Assembly: GCA_030039095.1 (NCBI GenBank)
Contig: JASHQP010000225.1
Location: forward strand, 1-44,765
Origin: Streptosporangiaceae bacterium
GTDB lineage: Bacteria; Actinomycetota; Actinomycetes; Streptosporangiales; Streptosporangiaceae
DNA length: 44,765 bases
Direction of reading: 5' to 3'
Below are positions 7,464-16,144 of the stretch, piece after piece (within the stretch, counting starts at the first letter, position 1; every line of letters begins with the position of its first letter). The translations under genes and the position numbers were made by a program. The notes under the pieces are model-generated. The model saw nothing but the letters and a program-made list of their open reading frames with translations, did not search any database and was not told the origin of the DNA.

Positions 7464-9384
7464 GATGATTTCCAGATCGCTTGGGCTCTTCGTATGCCCA
7501 GATGGTGTACCGGCCTACAGAAGTAAGCAGAACCCTTACGACCTGGTAGTCGCCCGTTTGATCGATGTCGGCGATGATCTCGCCGTCGGTCTGCACGGTT
7601 TCACCGAAGTCGAGAATGATCAGAGAAAAGTAATGGTGATCGATCGCAGCCTCAAATGCGGCCACGCCAGTAAGCGAATGCCTCAGGCCGGGGGGCGTAT
7701 AGTTGAAGTACGCGGTGTCTGACCACCGCTGCCAGGAGACAGTGCTTTCCAAGTAGTATGCTGGGATAGCGTCATCCTCGGCAAGGTAGTTGCCTGGGTG
7801 GCCGCGGGCCAGGGACAGAAGCTCGGTAGTCATTCGTACTGAATTAGGCCAGCTCCCGAAGAACTTCGTAGCCTGGGCCCGCCCCAGGTAGCCTGCAGGC
7901 AGCACCGCGCCAAGCAGCACAATTCCGGCCACCACGAAACGCAGCGATCTCCATCGCACGATCTGAGAGACTCGAGCAAGCGTGTAGCCGGCTGCCACTG
8001 CCACAAACCAGGCACCGAAATCAACATACGCCGCCGAGCCCCGCGTAGAATGAATCCCGGCCTGGTCTAGGGGCACCAATGCCCCAGAGAGGAGCAGGAC
8101 GCACAGGATTACGATCCGCACGCGGGCTTGGCGCCAAAAGACAGCGAAAAGCACTCCCGCGAACGCGATGACGCAAATCAGCGAGACCGACTTCCACGCT
8201 CCGGTGAGAATCAGCAAGCTGGATTGCCCGGCCGTGGCCCGCGACGCAGTTACATTAAGAACGCCGGCCATATACAGTGGGCCGCCGATCGCCAGCATGG
8301 CGCTGATCAGGCCAATGGTTCCGACGGCGACGTAACCGCTGCGGGCGATCGCTGCCTTGGCTCCTTCCTTCGCTCCAACGGCAAGGCCGGCGAGAGCGAT
8401 GACCGAAGGGTCGAGAATCAATGTCGAATAAGCCGTGGCATTCGCGAGCGCTAGCAGTGCTGTTCCGGCTATCAGCAGAAGCGCGGAGTCGTCACGGTCC
8501 CTCGATGCAACCAAGCACCAGGCGGACGCCGCCATCAGGAGCAGGGCCAAGGCACCGGCCGTGGCCAGCGCGCCGAACTGGAGTGTAGGGCCGAGAACCG
8601 CAAACAGTGCTGCAGCGAATACTCCGGCCTTCCTGCCGAAGATTTTTGACGTCGTGCCCCATAGGAAGGTCGTGGCGCCGAGCATGAAGATAAGCGACAG
8701 GATCCGCGCTCCGACCAGACCTCCGGCACTGTCTGCGATCGCGCCGATAGGCGGGTAGATAACCGGGGCGCCCGGGAAGAAGCTAGCGTATGCCGGAATT
8801 GGTGTCCCGTGGAGCCAGCCCTGGAGCTCTGCGTGTCCAGCCGAGAGATACATTGCCTCGGCGGGTGAGGCAGAATTGCTCCACACGAGCCGCAGAGTCA
8901 GCAGAGCCTCGGCAGTAAGAATGCCCATGAGCAAAGGAAATTCGACGTAAGCGAAGGTGCCGCTCCACATCGCTCTTCGCTCCCGATCGGGTCGCGTCCC
9001 CTCGGCACGCTGGAGGCCGGGAATCACCAGGTCTGCGGACGTGTCGGGCGCGGAGCCCTGCGTCGGCACGGTCGGTGCCGCGATGCCGGGCGGGGGCGGG
9101 GTGAATGGGGTACCGACGGGCGCTATCGCTACGTCGGATCTCGCAAGGTTGATCACTGCAGCGAGCCCAGCTTGCTGCGACTCGGTGAAGTCGTGGGCAG
9201 GACCAGAACCAGCGGCTGACGAGGCGACGGCCGTGCGGGGCGCGCTCAGGCGCTGCTCGTGGCCGTCTGGCTTGGCGTCGCCATCATGGGCCGGAGAAAG
9301 CGCGTAAGCCCGGTTGCCGCGCTGCCCGGCCGCAACAGCGGCTGTGCGCTCCGGCTCCTGTGAGTCCTGGCCGGGAGCGGTCAC
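7450..9384 (-). CDS. GT-C type membrane glycosyltransferase (module C), acidic motif altered
   Basis: A 644-residue polytopic protein similar in architecture to PMT/ArnT-type GT-C enzymes, which take sugar from a polyprenyl-phosphate donor outside the membrane. A disordered tail of about 135 residues, longer than in copies A and B, precedes some ten or more hydrophobic spans. The conserved loop after the first span reads SPAEAMYLSAGHAEL, whereas copies A and B read EDEAAYLWAGHLEW and QDEALYLRAGHLEW; the aspartate of the Asp-Glu pair is Ala175 here. A conserved C-terminal region (GNYLAEDDAIPAYYLE, then HYFSLIILDFGET) is kept. Start is a GTG with a weak ribosome site. It may be inactive or repurposed. 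Confidence 0.78.
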   Translation of the reverse strand: MTAPGQDSQEPERTAAVAAGQRGNRAYALSPAHDGDAKPDGHEQRLSAPRTAVASSAAGSGPAHDFTESQQAGLAAVINLARSDVAIAPVGTPFTPPPPGIAAPTVPTQGSAPDTSADLVIPGLQRAEGTRPDRERRAMWSGTFAYVEFPLLMGILTAEALLTLRLVWSNSASPAEAMYLSAGHAELQGWLHGTPIPAYASFFPGAPVIYPPIGAIADSAGGLVGARILSLIFMLGATTFLWGTTSKIFGRKAGVFAAALFAVLGPTLQFGALATAGALALLLMAASAWCLVASRDRDDSALLLIAGTALLALANATAYSTLILDPSVIALAGLAVGAKEGAKAAIARSGYVAVGTIGLISAMLAIGGPLYMAGVLNVTASRATAGQSSLLILTGAWKSVSLICVIAFAGVLFAVFWRQARVRIVILCVLLLSGALVPLDQAGIHSTRGSAAYVDFGAWFVAVAAGYTLARVSQIVRWRSLRFVVAGIVLLGAVLPAGYLGRAQATKFFGSWPNSVRMTTELLSLARGHPGNYLAEDDAIPAYYLESTVSWQRWSDTAYFNYTPPGLRHSLTGVAAFEAAIDHHYFSLIILDFGETVQTDGEIIADIDQTGDYQVVRVLLTSVGRYTIWAYEEPKRSGNHHDGH

Positions 9385-9639
9385 AGAGGCAGCTCAGATC
9401 GCCAGATCGCGCACCGGCGCGGGCAGCCATGTTCGTCACCCGAAGCGGGACCGTCGATCTCCGGCTTTTCTGCGCCGCTATTCCGGATGGAAGCCCTTAG
9501 CGGCCTCGGCGCCGGAGGGAGGTCTGTCCGACCTGGCGCTATGCCGTGATCCATATCTCGCACCTGCCTGCGCTCAAGGGCATGCCAGCGTGCGTCCGCC
9601 TCCCCCGGCTGCCCACGTCGTGCACTAACAGCGTTACAT
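9385..9639. other. untranslated leader of module C
   Basis: About 255 bases between the conserved upstream element and the module C start. I see no credible gene, repeat or RNA here. Because the element sits at 9640-9727, this stretch would be an unusually long leader, compared with about 90 bases in front of module A. It could therefore also hold a promoter that I cannot pick out. Confidence 0.4.
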
Positions 9640-9727
9640 GGCGTAGCGATCCCCCCTGGGCAGGAATACGCCGCTTAAAACGTTACTGTCTCTTGCCCGC
9701 TAAGAGGTGGTGTTTGCCGAATTTCCG
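9640..9727 (-). promoter_or_regulatory. conserved upstream element of module C (matches the one before module A)
   Basis: On the plus strand the blocks are ATCCCC (9649), CAGGAATAC (9661), TACTGTC (9684) and GTTTGC (9712). The same blocks occur before module A at 19418, 19429, 19452 and 19480. The last two intervals (23 and 28 bases) are identical and the first differs by one base. On the coding strand, GTATTCC and the following GGGGAT could pair in both copies as a small hairpin. It overlaps the last codons of the GH26 gene that ends at 9700. It may be a promoter plus operator or a structured leader; which one is not decided. Confidence 0.6.
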
Positions 9728-10812
9728 GAATGACGCAGGCCGCCGCCGCGCGTAGCGGGTCGTCCTTCAAGATCTACGAAGGGGTACGACTTGGCTCCGG
9801 CACGGAACGCCGCGACTGCACCAGGGCTGAGAAGGCGCCAGTCCTCTGCGGTCGCCGTGTCGAACCACACGAAACCAAGGAGCCCATAAAGTCGAATTCC
9901 TGCAAACAGGTCGGCGATCTTCGTCGGCTGCCCCGCGGCAGGCGCCACAGCTGTCTCAGAGATGAGGATAGGAGCGCGGGTCAGCGCGCGTACCGCGGCG
10001 ACCGTCGGCCCGAACAAGGGAGCGAACGTCGCCGAAGGAGTTGAATAGTAGCCGTCAATCCCCACCCACGTCACATACGATCGGCCCGGCCACCAAGGAC
10101 CCGGTGCCGGTACCCTGTGACCCGGTTCGATGATGTTAACTGCCCATAGCCAGGTCACATTATCCGCGCCATGCCTGCGAAATAGCGTCACAATGTGCCG
10201 CCACGCCGTGACGAACGTCGCGGGAGATGTGTGCCGGTTACCCCACGAGTACCAGTTGGCGTTCATCTCGTGGCCGAAGCTCAAGATAACCGGGCGGTGA
10301 AAGGAGCGGACTGCCCCGGCGTACTCACTCAGATAGCCGTCGTATTTCCCAGCCGCAATAGCGCTGAGGCTTATCTTCGTTGGGTCGATTTGCACCAGCG
10401 GTACTTCACCGTGGTCGGCCACAATCATAGCGAAGTTGGTCTTGAATGGCTCCATCCATCCGCTGTAGTAAACGACCACGCTCGGCTCGACCCCCGTAGC
10501 CGCTGTGAAGGACGAGACTCCGGCGTAGGAAGCTGGTGCGGGTCGCCGGTACAGGCCAATGTAGGAGCCAGGGTTAGTTGGCAGAACTGTATTCAACTGC
10601 CGCTGCGGCGCCGAAGCCATGGGGCGCCACACCTTCACCACAGCGAAGGAAAGGCCGATCACAACTGCAGTTGCGATGGCAGCGACGATGACAGGAAGCT
10701 TCACACTCCTGTGAACCCGCCCCCGGCTTTCCAGCATTGAGGCTTGGCGGTGGCGTCCAGCGCCTTGAGGTTCAGTCAGAACGGCGGTACCTCCCGTGTG
10801 CGATATCTGCAC
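9700..10812 (-). CDS. membrane-anchored GH26 glycoside hydrolase (module B, second copy, type II)
   Basis: Read from a GTG at 10812 the protein has 370 residues; an ATG at 10737 (residue 26) is an equally possible start, and neither has a clear ribosome site. A membrane anchor at about 38-60 precedes the GH26 domain. Glu182 in SFGHEMNANWYSWG and Glu286 in ILISETAV are the expected catalytic pair. The NIIEP segment and YGLLGFVWFD put it in type II. The last 20 or so residues after SYPFVDLEG have no counterpart in the paralogues and are encoded partly by the conserved element that precedes module C, as if that element had been joined onto the gene. It starts 30 bases after its paralogue. Confidence 0.84.
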   Translation of the reverse strand: MQISHTGGTAVLTEPQGAGRHRQASMLESRGRVHRSVKLPVIVAAIATAVVIGLSFAVVKVWRPMASAPQRQLNTVLPTNPGSYIGLYRRPAPASYAGVSSFTAATGVEPSVVVYYSGWMEPFKTNFAMIVADHGEVPLVQIDPTKISLSAIAAGKYDGYLSEYAGAVRSFHRPVILSFGHEMNANWYSWGNRHTSPATFVTAWRHIVTLFRRHGADNVTWLWAVNIIEPGHRVPAPGPWWPGRSYVTWVGIDGYYSTPSATFAPLFGPTVAAVRALTRAPILISETAVAPAAGQPTKIADLFAGIRLYGLLGFVWFDTATAEDWRLLSPGAVAAFRAGAKSYPFVDLEGRPATRGGGLRHSGNSANTTS

Positions 10813-10842
10813 CCACCGGGCTATACCTCAACAGCGATTCAC

Positions 10843-11823
10843 TCATGATCCAGGCCTCGCGTAGGAGCTGGAGCCCTTATGAAACGCAGCCAAGGCGGCA
10901 GGACTGGCGATGCGGAAGTTCTGGCCGATACTGTTGATGGAATCAAACCAGACAAACCCGAGCAGCCCATACTTGCGGATACCAGCGAACAGGTCGGTGA
11001 CCTTCGCCGGCTGGCCAGCGCTGGGTACTGCGCCCGTCTCGGCGATGAGAATCGGAGCGGCAGTCAGTTCCCGGACAGCAGCGATAGTGGGCCCGAACAA
11101 TGGGGCGAACTGCCAGTTTGGCTCGAGGTAATAACCATCAATTCCGACCCAGTTAACATAGGAACTGCCCGGCCACCACTGAGCTGGTCCTGGAATATTG
11201 CCGCGCTTGGTGTCGTTGATGATGTTGATCGTCCACAGCCAGGTCACGTTCCGCGCTCCGAGCGCGCGGAACAGTCTGACGATGTGCCGCCACGCCGCTA
11301 CGAAGATTTTTGGAGACGTGTGGCTGTATCCCCAGGAATACCACGTCCCGTTCATCTCATGACCGAAGCTCAGGATGACCGGGTGGCGGTAGGCACGTAC
11401 AGCCTCGGCGTAGGAACTCAGGTAGCCGTCGTACCGTCCGGAAGCGATTGCGGCAACGCTCACGTTCTCGGGGTCAATTTGTACGAGCGGTACAGCTCCG
11501 TTTTCGGCCGCAGTCGTCGCGAAGCTCGTTTTAAAAGACTCATACCATCCGCTGTAATACATGAGCACGTCGGGCCTGGCGCCGGTAGCGCTCGAGAACG
11601 ATGTCACTCCGGAGTAGGAGTTAGGCACCCCAGACGCGTACACCCCCAGGTAAGAGCCAGATGCAGCCGGGAGGTTGACCGGCAGCGGCCCGCCAGAGGA
11701 ATCCGAGGTCCTGTTGTAGATCACAATCCCCGCCGCGATCGCTGCCGCAGCAACGACGGCCGCGACCGGCACGACGAGCCGCCGTCTGCCCCTCTTCTGC
11801 CTTCTGCTGTTCTGATGTGTCAT
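10843..11823 (-). CDS. membrane-anchored GH26 glycoside hydrolase (module B, first copy, type II)
   Basis: A 326-residue protein. The start at 11823 is set by AAAGGAG seven bases upstream; a longer reading to 11940 would overlap the GT2 gene and add only Pro/Arg-rich sequence. A very basic N-terminus (SRRQKRGRRR) is followed by one hydrophobic anchor (16-35), so the GH26 domain lies outside. Glu156 (SFGHEMNGTWYSWG) is the likely acid/base and Glu262 (LIAETGAV) the nucleophile, where the other copies read ETA. An 88-base gap separates it from the GT2 gene. It probably cleaves the polymer made by the module's synthase; bond specificity is unknown. Confidence 0.86.
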   Translation of the reverse strand: MTHQNSRRQKRGRRRLVVPVAAVVAAAAIAAGIVIYNRTSDSSGGPLPVNLPAASGSYLGVYASGVPNSYSGVTSFSSATGARPDVLMYYSGWYESFKTSFATTAAENGAVPLVQIDPENVSVAAIASGRYDGYLSSYAEAVRAYRHPVILSFGHEMNGTWYSWGYSHTSPKIFVAAWRHIVRLFRALGARNVTWLWTINIINDTKRGNIPGPAQWWPGSSYVNWVGIDGYYLEPNWQFAPLFGPTIAAVRELTAAPILIAETGAVPSAGQPAKVTDLFAGIRKYGLLGFVWFDSINSIGQNFRIASPAALAAFHKGSSSYARPGS

Positions 11824-11911
11824 CAAGTAACTCCTTTGGCCGTCCAGGCTTGGTCGCGGCGCGGGAGGTGCGCGATCCGACTGGTCGGGAACACGAGCAG
11901 GCCGTCCCGAA

Positions 11912-13486
11912 TCACGTTCTTGTCTCCTCGGGCTGGGCACGTCTCCAGACGCCCTTGCTGGGGGTCAGCAAAGGCACGAGCATGTATAGCTGCACGCCCC
12001 CTAGGACCTCGGTCACCCAGTACTGGTGCCACCCGAATTCATGCACTCGTATTGCCAGGCCAGACCAGAGAAGCAGCAGAACTACGACGATCCAGGTGCA
12101 GAGAATCCGGTTTACCCTCACGGGCACTTGCCCGCCATCGGGGGAGGCGCCGGTTGGCACCCATTCAGCGATGCGATCCCGTGTCGCGCTCCATATGGCA
12201 TAGAAATGGCAACAAGAGTTGATCATGCAAACCCTATATATCGTCGGTCGCCAGCCGCGGCTCAGCAAAGGGAAGGCAAAGAACGTCGCGGCGATCGCCG
12301 GCAGGATCGGGAAGTAGTTGTGCGGATAGATACGCTGCGGATAAAACCAGACCATGGTCAGCGTGGGGAAAGGTCCGGTCAGCAGGAGCGCGGCGGACGA
12401 CATGTAGTAGAGGAATGCCGCCCAGAAGGCAGCCCGCTGCTTCCATGTAAACGGCGCTTCCCGGAAATGTTTCTCGACCATCAGGAGCATTGAGGACCGG
12501 CACCAGCGGGCTTGCTGGTTCGCTAGCGAAGGGAAGTCGATCGGCGCGACACCTTTAGCTAGGCACAACGGCAGGTAACGCGTCTCGTAGCCAGCCCACC
12601 ATAGCTTCACACCGGAATGCACATCCTCGCCGATCGGTACCTGCGCGAAGCCCCCCGCTGCGACCACGGCTGCACGGCGATACACCAGGTTCGTTCCGGC
12701 GCAGATCGCGGCCCTGTACCGATCTCGTGCCGGTTGGATGTATCGAAAGAATATTTCCTGGAGGGTGCCTGCAAAACGCTGAATATAGGAAAAAGATCGG
12801 TCGCTGACGTCGAAGCACTGCGCGGTCTGGACTATGCCGATCTTCGGGTCGGAGAAGTAGGGCATGGTCTCGTAAAGGAACTCCGGCCGCACCGCAAAAT
12901 CCGCGTCAATCACGGCAATGAACTCTCCGGTGCTGATAGCTAGGGCGTGGGTAAGGTTCCCCGCCTTCTTCATCTCGCCGGGATCAGGGCGGACGATGTA
13001 GTGAAAGCCGTACTCATTAGCCAGGTCACGGACACCTGCCCGTGCAGAGTCGTCAAGCACATAGACGGTCTTGACCCCGCCCCACCTCATTGCTCTTGCG
13101 TACCGGAAGGTGTTGTTGAGCACCGCGAGAGGCTCGCCGCAGCTGGGTAGAAAGACATCAGCCGTCTCGCCGCGCTCACGGTAGCTGGCGACCGTAGCTT
13201 GATGCTCTGAAAGCGTCAGGCTCGGGGGCCCGATTCGCAGCCAGAAGTTGACCACCACGGGCGGCACTATGACCATGAGCAGCAGCCACATGACTGGAGA
13301 GACCAACCAAGCGCGTTCGGCGACATGGACGTAGCCGTAGAGAACTCCAGTTGACGCGATGAGAAGCCAGACGAAAACCCAGCGCCGCCGCTGCCCGAAG
13401 TATTCGTCCTTCTCCCTGTCGTCCGGCGGCCGTGGCAGGTACAGTCCCTGCAATTGCTCGGCAGCCGAGGGCTCAGCTAGCGTCAC
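11912..13486 (-). CDS. cellulose-synthase-like family 2 glycosyltransferase (module B, divergent)
   Basis: A 524-residue membrane synthase. The GTG at 13486 has GGAGGG close upstream and gives the same 14-base overlap with the GT-C gene as in module C; reading from 13522 is less likely. Catalytic motifs are intact: Asp145-Asp146 (YVLDDS), the DxD at 194-196 (VIDADFA), Glu287-Asp288 (IGEDVHSG) and QQARW at 324-328. It differs from the A and C synthases in several places (DDS for DDG, QQARW for QQYRW, an aromatic-rich C-terminal set of spans), so it may use another sugar or make another linkage. There is no PilZ domain. Confidence 0.9.
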   Translation of the reverse strand: MTLAEPSAAEQLQGLYLPRPPDDREKDEYFGQRRRWVFVWLLIASTGVLYGYVHVAERAWLVSPVMWLLLMVIVPPVVVNFWLRIGPPSLTLSEHQATVASYRERGETADVFLPSCGEPLAVLNNTFRYARAMRWGGVKTVYVLDDSARAGVRDLANEYGFHYIVRPDPGEMKKAGNLTHALAISTGEFIAVIDADFAVRPEFLYETMPYFSDPKIGIVQTAQCFDVSDRSFSYIQRFAGTLQEIFFRYIQPARDRYRAAICAGTNLVYRRAAVVAAGGFAQVPIGEDVHSGVKLWWAGYETRYLPLCLAKGVAPIDFPSLANQQARWCRSSMLLMVEKHFREAPFTWKQRAAFWAAFLYYMSSAALLLTGPFPTLTMVWFYPQRIYPHNYFPILPAIAATFFAFPLLSRGWRPTIYRVCMINSCCHFYAIWSATRDRIAEWVPTGASPDGGQVPVRVNRILCTWIVVVLLLLWSGLAIRVHEFGWHQYWVTEVLGGVQLYMLVPLLTPSKGVWRRAQPEETRT

Positions 13487-15167
13487 GGTTCCCTCCGGAT
13501 TGCGGCACGGATGCCGACTCACGCGACGCCCAGACGGTGAACCGTCCCGATCGCATCAATACGTAGTAGCCGCCCGCGAGACGCATGTCCGCAGCGATTG
13601 TCCGGTCCGTCACCGCGGTGTCACCGAAATTGAGGATCACCAGCGAGAAGTAGTGGCTGTTGATCGCTGCTTTGTAGGAAGGTGCGCCCGGAAGCGCGCC
13701 CGGGTATCTGAAGCTATAGGTGCTTGACCAACGCTGCCAGGGGACGTCGCTCAAGTAGTAAGCCTCGACGTCATAGTCCTCCGCCAGGTAGTTTCCCGGG
13801 TGCGCGTGAACAGCTGAACGGAGGGCTGTGACGACGTCTGCAGAGTTCGGCCATACCTCGTACAGAGAGGCGGCCTGTCCCATCGAGCCGAACAGGGTCG
13901 ATGCAGCTATTGGCAGCGCCATGACGGCCGCCCATCCATTGCGCGTGTCGACTCTGCTTAGCCGCGCCATCGCGTAGCCCGCTGCGATGGCAGCGAACCA
14001 GGCCCCGAAGACAACGTGCTTCTGCAGGCTAACGGTCGTATGAAGCCTTGCTTGCTCCGCGGGCGCCAGCAGGGCAGCCACTAGCAGAATGGCGGGCAGG
14101 AACTTCCCCCGCGCCTCGCCGCGTATAGCAAGTACTGCGCCAAGGACAGCAAGGACCAAGATCAGGCTCATCCACACGTATGAGCGCTGGAGAACAAGCG
14201 CCGCCGCGACATCCGACTGGGAGCGGTCGAGGGTACTCGTCGTAATGCCGCGCCAGTAATTTCGACCGCCAGCTGCGACAGCTGCTATCACGAGCATGAG
14301 CCATGAGGAAAGAAGAAGCAGGCCGGCTGCAAGGCCGTCACGAACCCGGCGCTGTCGCAAAATCGCCAATGTCACGACAACGAGAACCACGGGAGTGAAC
14401 AAAGCAGTCGCATACTTCACGGCGTCGGCCATAGCCAGGGCAACCCCAGCCGTGATGGGCAGAATAGTCCGGGCCGGGAATTCGCAGGACACAGAACGAA
14501 TACCGAGCCATGTAGCAAGAGCGAGCAGGAACAACGCCATGGAGTCAAACGTCGCGAAGGCGCCAAGGAACTGCGTGCCGGCAAGTGTAGCGAACAACCC
14601 TGCAGCCAAAATCGCTGCCCGCTGCCCATAGAGCCGACCTGCCGTAGCCCACAATGTGCTCGTAACCCCCAGCATGAAGCAAAGGGAGAGGATGCGCGCA
14701 GCGACGAGGCCTCCAAGGCTGTCCGCAAGGGCTCCGAGGGGTGGGTAAATGACGGGCGCCCCGGAGAAGTAGGAGGAGAAGGCCGGTATCGGCGCTCCGT
14801 GGAGCCAGTGCGCCCACTCGAGATGGCCAGCGCGCAGGTAGAGAGCCTCGTCTTGAAATGCTGTGTTCGACCGTACGAGCCGCACTGACAGGGCAGTCTG
14901 TACCGCCAAGACAACAAGCAGAGGCCACCGCGCCTGCGCCGCTTTCCTGCTGGCCGTCTGTCGCCCGGCAGAAACTACGCCAGCCAGTTGAGTTGATCCG
15001 GCTGGGGTCAGCAAGGAACCGGGGTCAGCAAGATCAAGCAGCTGGGTCGTGGGCCCTGGCAGAGCGAGTGGACCGAAAGCCTGCGTAGCTGGTGGCACCG
15101 GTTCTGGCACTGCCTCTGCCGGCAGCTTCGGCGTGTGGACCTGCGCTGGATCACGTGTGGCGCTCAC
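13473..15167 (-). CDS. GT-C type membrane glycosyltransferase (module B)
   Basis: A 564-residue polytopic protein. An N-terminal cytosolic tail rich in Pro and Ala (about 80 residues) leads into about ten or more hydrophobic spans. The first outer loop keeps the acidic pair Asp106-Glu107 in AFQDEALYLRAGHLEW, the position at which PMT/ArnT-type enzymes bind metal and activate the acceptor. A conserved YFSGAPVIYPPLGALADS segment follows. The soluble C-terminal part (HPGNYLAEDYDVEAYYL, then YFSLVILNFGDT) is common to all three copies. The GTG start has GAGGGG upstream and lies 23 bases after the module A GH26 stop, so modules A and B are probably one transcript. Donor and acceptor are unknown. 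Confidence 0.82.
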   Translation of the reverse strand: MSATRDPAQVHTPKLPAEAVPEPVPPATQAFGPLALPGPTTQLLDLADPGSLLTPAGSTQLAGVVSAGRQTASRKAAQARWPLLVVLAVQTALSVRLVRSNTAFQDEALYLRAGHLEWAHWLHGAPIPAFSSYFSGAPVIYPPLGALADSLGGLVAARILSLCFMLGVTSTLWATAGRLYGQRAAILAAGLFATLAGTQFLGAFATFDSMALFLLALATWLGIRSVSCEFPARTILPITAGVALAMADAVKYATALFTPVVLVVVTLAILRQRRVRDGLAAGLLLLSSWLMLVIAAVAAGGRNYWRGITTSTLDRSQSDVAAALVLQRSYVWMSLILVLAVLGAVLAIRGEARGKFLPAILLVAALLAPAEQARLHTTVSLQKHVVFGAWFAAIAAGYAMARLSRVDTRNGWAAVMALPIAASTLFGSMGQAASLYEVWPNSADVVTALRSAVHAHPGNYLAEDYDVEAYYLSDVPWQRWSSTYSFRYPGALPGAPSYKAAINSHYFSLVILNFGDTAVTDRTIAADMRLAGGYYVLMRSGRFTVWASRESASVPQSGGNRDAS

Positions 15168-15190
15168 AGCACACCCCTCGAGGCTTGCTT

Positions 15191-16144
15191 CTAAGGACGC
15201 GCATTCGACACCAGATTCAGACCGGCCACACCCACCCGGAAAGCAGCTTCGGCCACCGGGTTGCCCTCGATGCGCCAGTCCTGGTGAATGAGGCTGCCGC
15301 TCTGGGCCACGTCAAACCAGACGAGCCCGAGTGTCTTGTACCGTGACAAGCCTTCGAACAAATTGTGGATGTTGGCGAACTGGTCGGCGCGTGGCGTCAC
15401 AGCCGTTTCGGAAAGAAGGATCGGCTTGGAGGTGAATGCATTGACTTGATCAATCGTCTTTGCGAATACCTTGTTGAAGGTATCCGACGGACGCACGTAG
15501 TAGCCGTCGATGCCAACCCACGTTACATAATTGGGCCCAGGCCACCAATCACGGATTGGGCCGGTGCCTGACTCGTCGGCCTCGACCGTCCACAGCCAGG
15601 TAACGTTGTCGGCACCTTCGCCCCTGAAGACGGTGACGATGTGCTGCCATGCTGCAACGAATGTCGACGGCGAGGTTTTCCCATAGCCCCACGAGTACCA
15701 GGTGCCATTCATCTCGTGCCCGAAGCCAATAACGACCTGATGACCAAAGTTCTTGACGGTATCAGCGTACAGACGTAGGTAGCCGTCGTAGTCGCCTGCA
15801 GCAATAGCCGCTACGGAGGCGAATGACGGGTCGATCTGAACAAACGGGATGAGGCCGTGCTTGTATACCATTCTCGCGAACGATGTGTCGAACGGCTCTG
15901 ACCAGCCACTGTAGTAGCCAATCAGGTTCGGTTCCTTGCCTGCGGCAGCAGCGAATTGTTCGATCGGTAGGTATGACGGCGGCGACCCAGGCTCGAAGAC
16001 CCCGAGGTAAGATTCCGCGACTTGCGGCAAAGTGCGATGTACCGGCCCGTGCGGGGATGGCAATATTGTGAAGCGGGCTCCCGTAAAGCCGACGGCCACG
16101 GCAGCGATCACGAAGGCCAGGAGCATCACGATGCGAGGTCTCAT
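15191..16144 (-). CDS. membrane-anchored GH26 glycoside hydrolase (module A, type I)
   Basis: A 317-residue protein. The ATG at 16144 overlaps the GT2 stop as ATGA, the clearest start; a reading to 16297 adds unrelated residues inside the GT2 gene. One membrane anchor (residues 5-22), a short linker, then the GH26 domain: Glu144 in GFGHEMNGTWYSWG and Glu246 in LLSETAV. These positions and the IHQDWRIE tail match the module C second copy, marking type I. It is the only GH26 in module A. The ATGA overlap means its dose is tied to the synthase, which supports a shared complex. Confidence 0.88.
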   Translation of the reverse strand: MRPRIVMLLAFVIAAVAVGFTGARFTILPSPHGPVHRTLPQVAESYLGVFEPGSPPSYLPIEQFAAAAGKEPNLIGYYSGWSEPFDTSFARMVYKHGLIPFVQIDPSFASVAAIAAGDYDGYLRLYADTVKNFGHQVVIGFGHEMNGTWYSWGYGKTSPSTFVAAWQHIVTVFRGEGADNVTWLWTVEADESGTGPIRDWWPGPNYVTWVGIDGYYVRPSDTFNKVFAKTIDQVNAFTSKPILLSETAVTPRADQFANIHNLFEGLSRYKTLGLVWFDVAQSGSLIHQDWRIEGNPVAEAAFRVGVAGLNLVSNARP

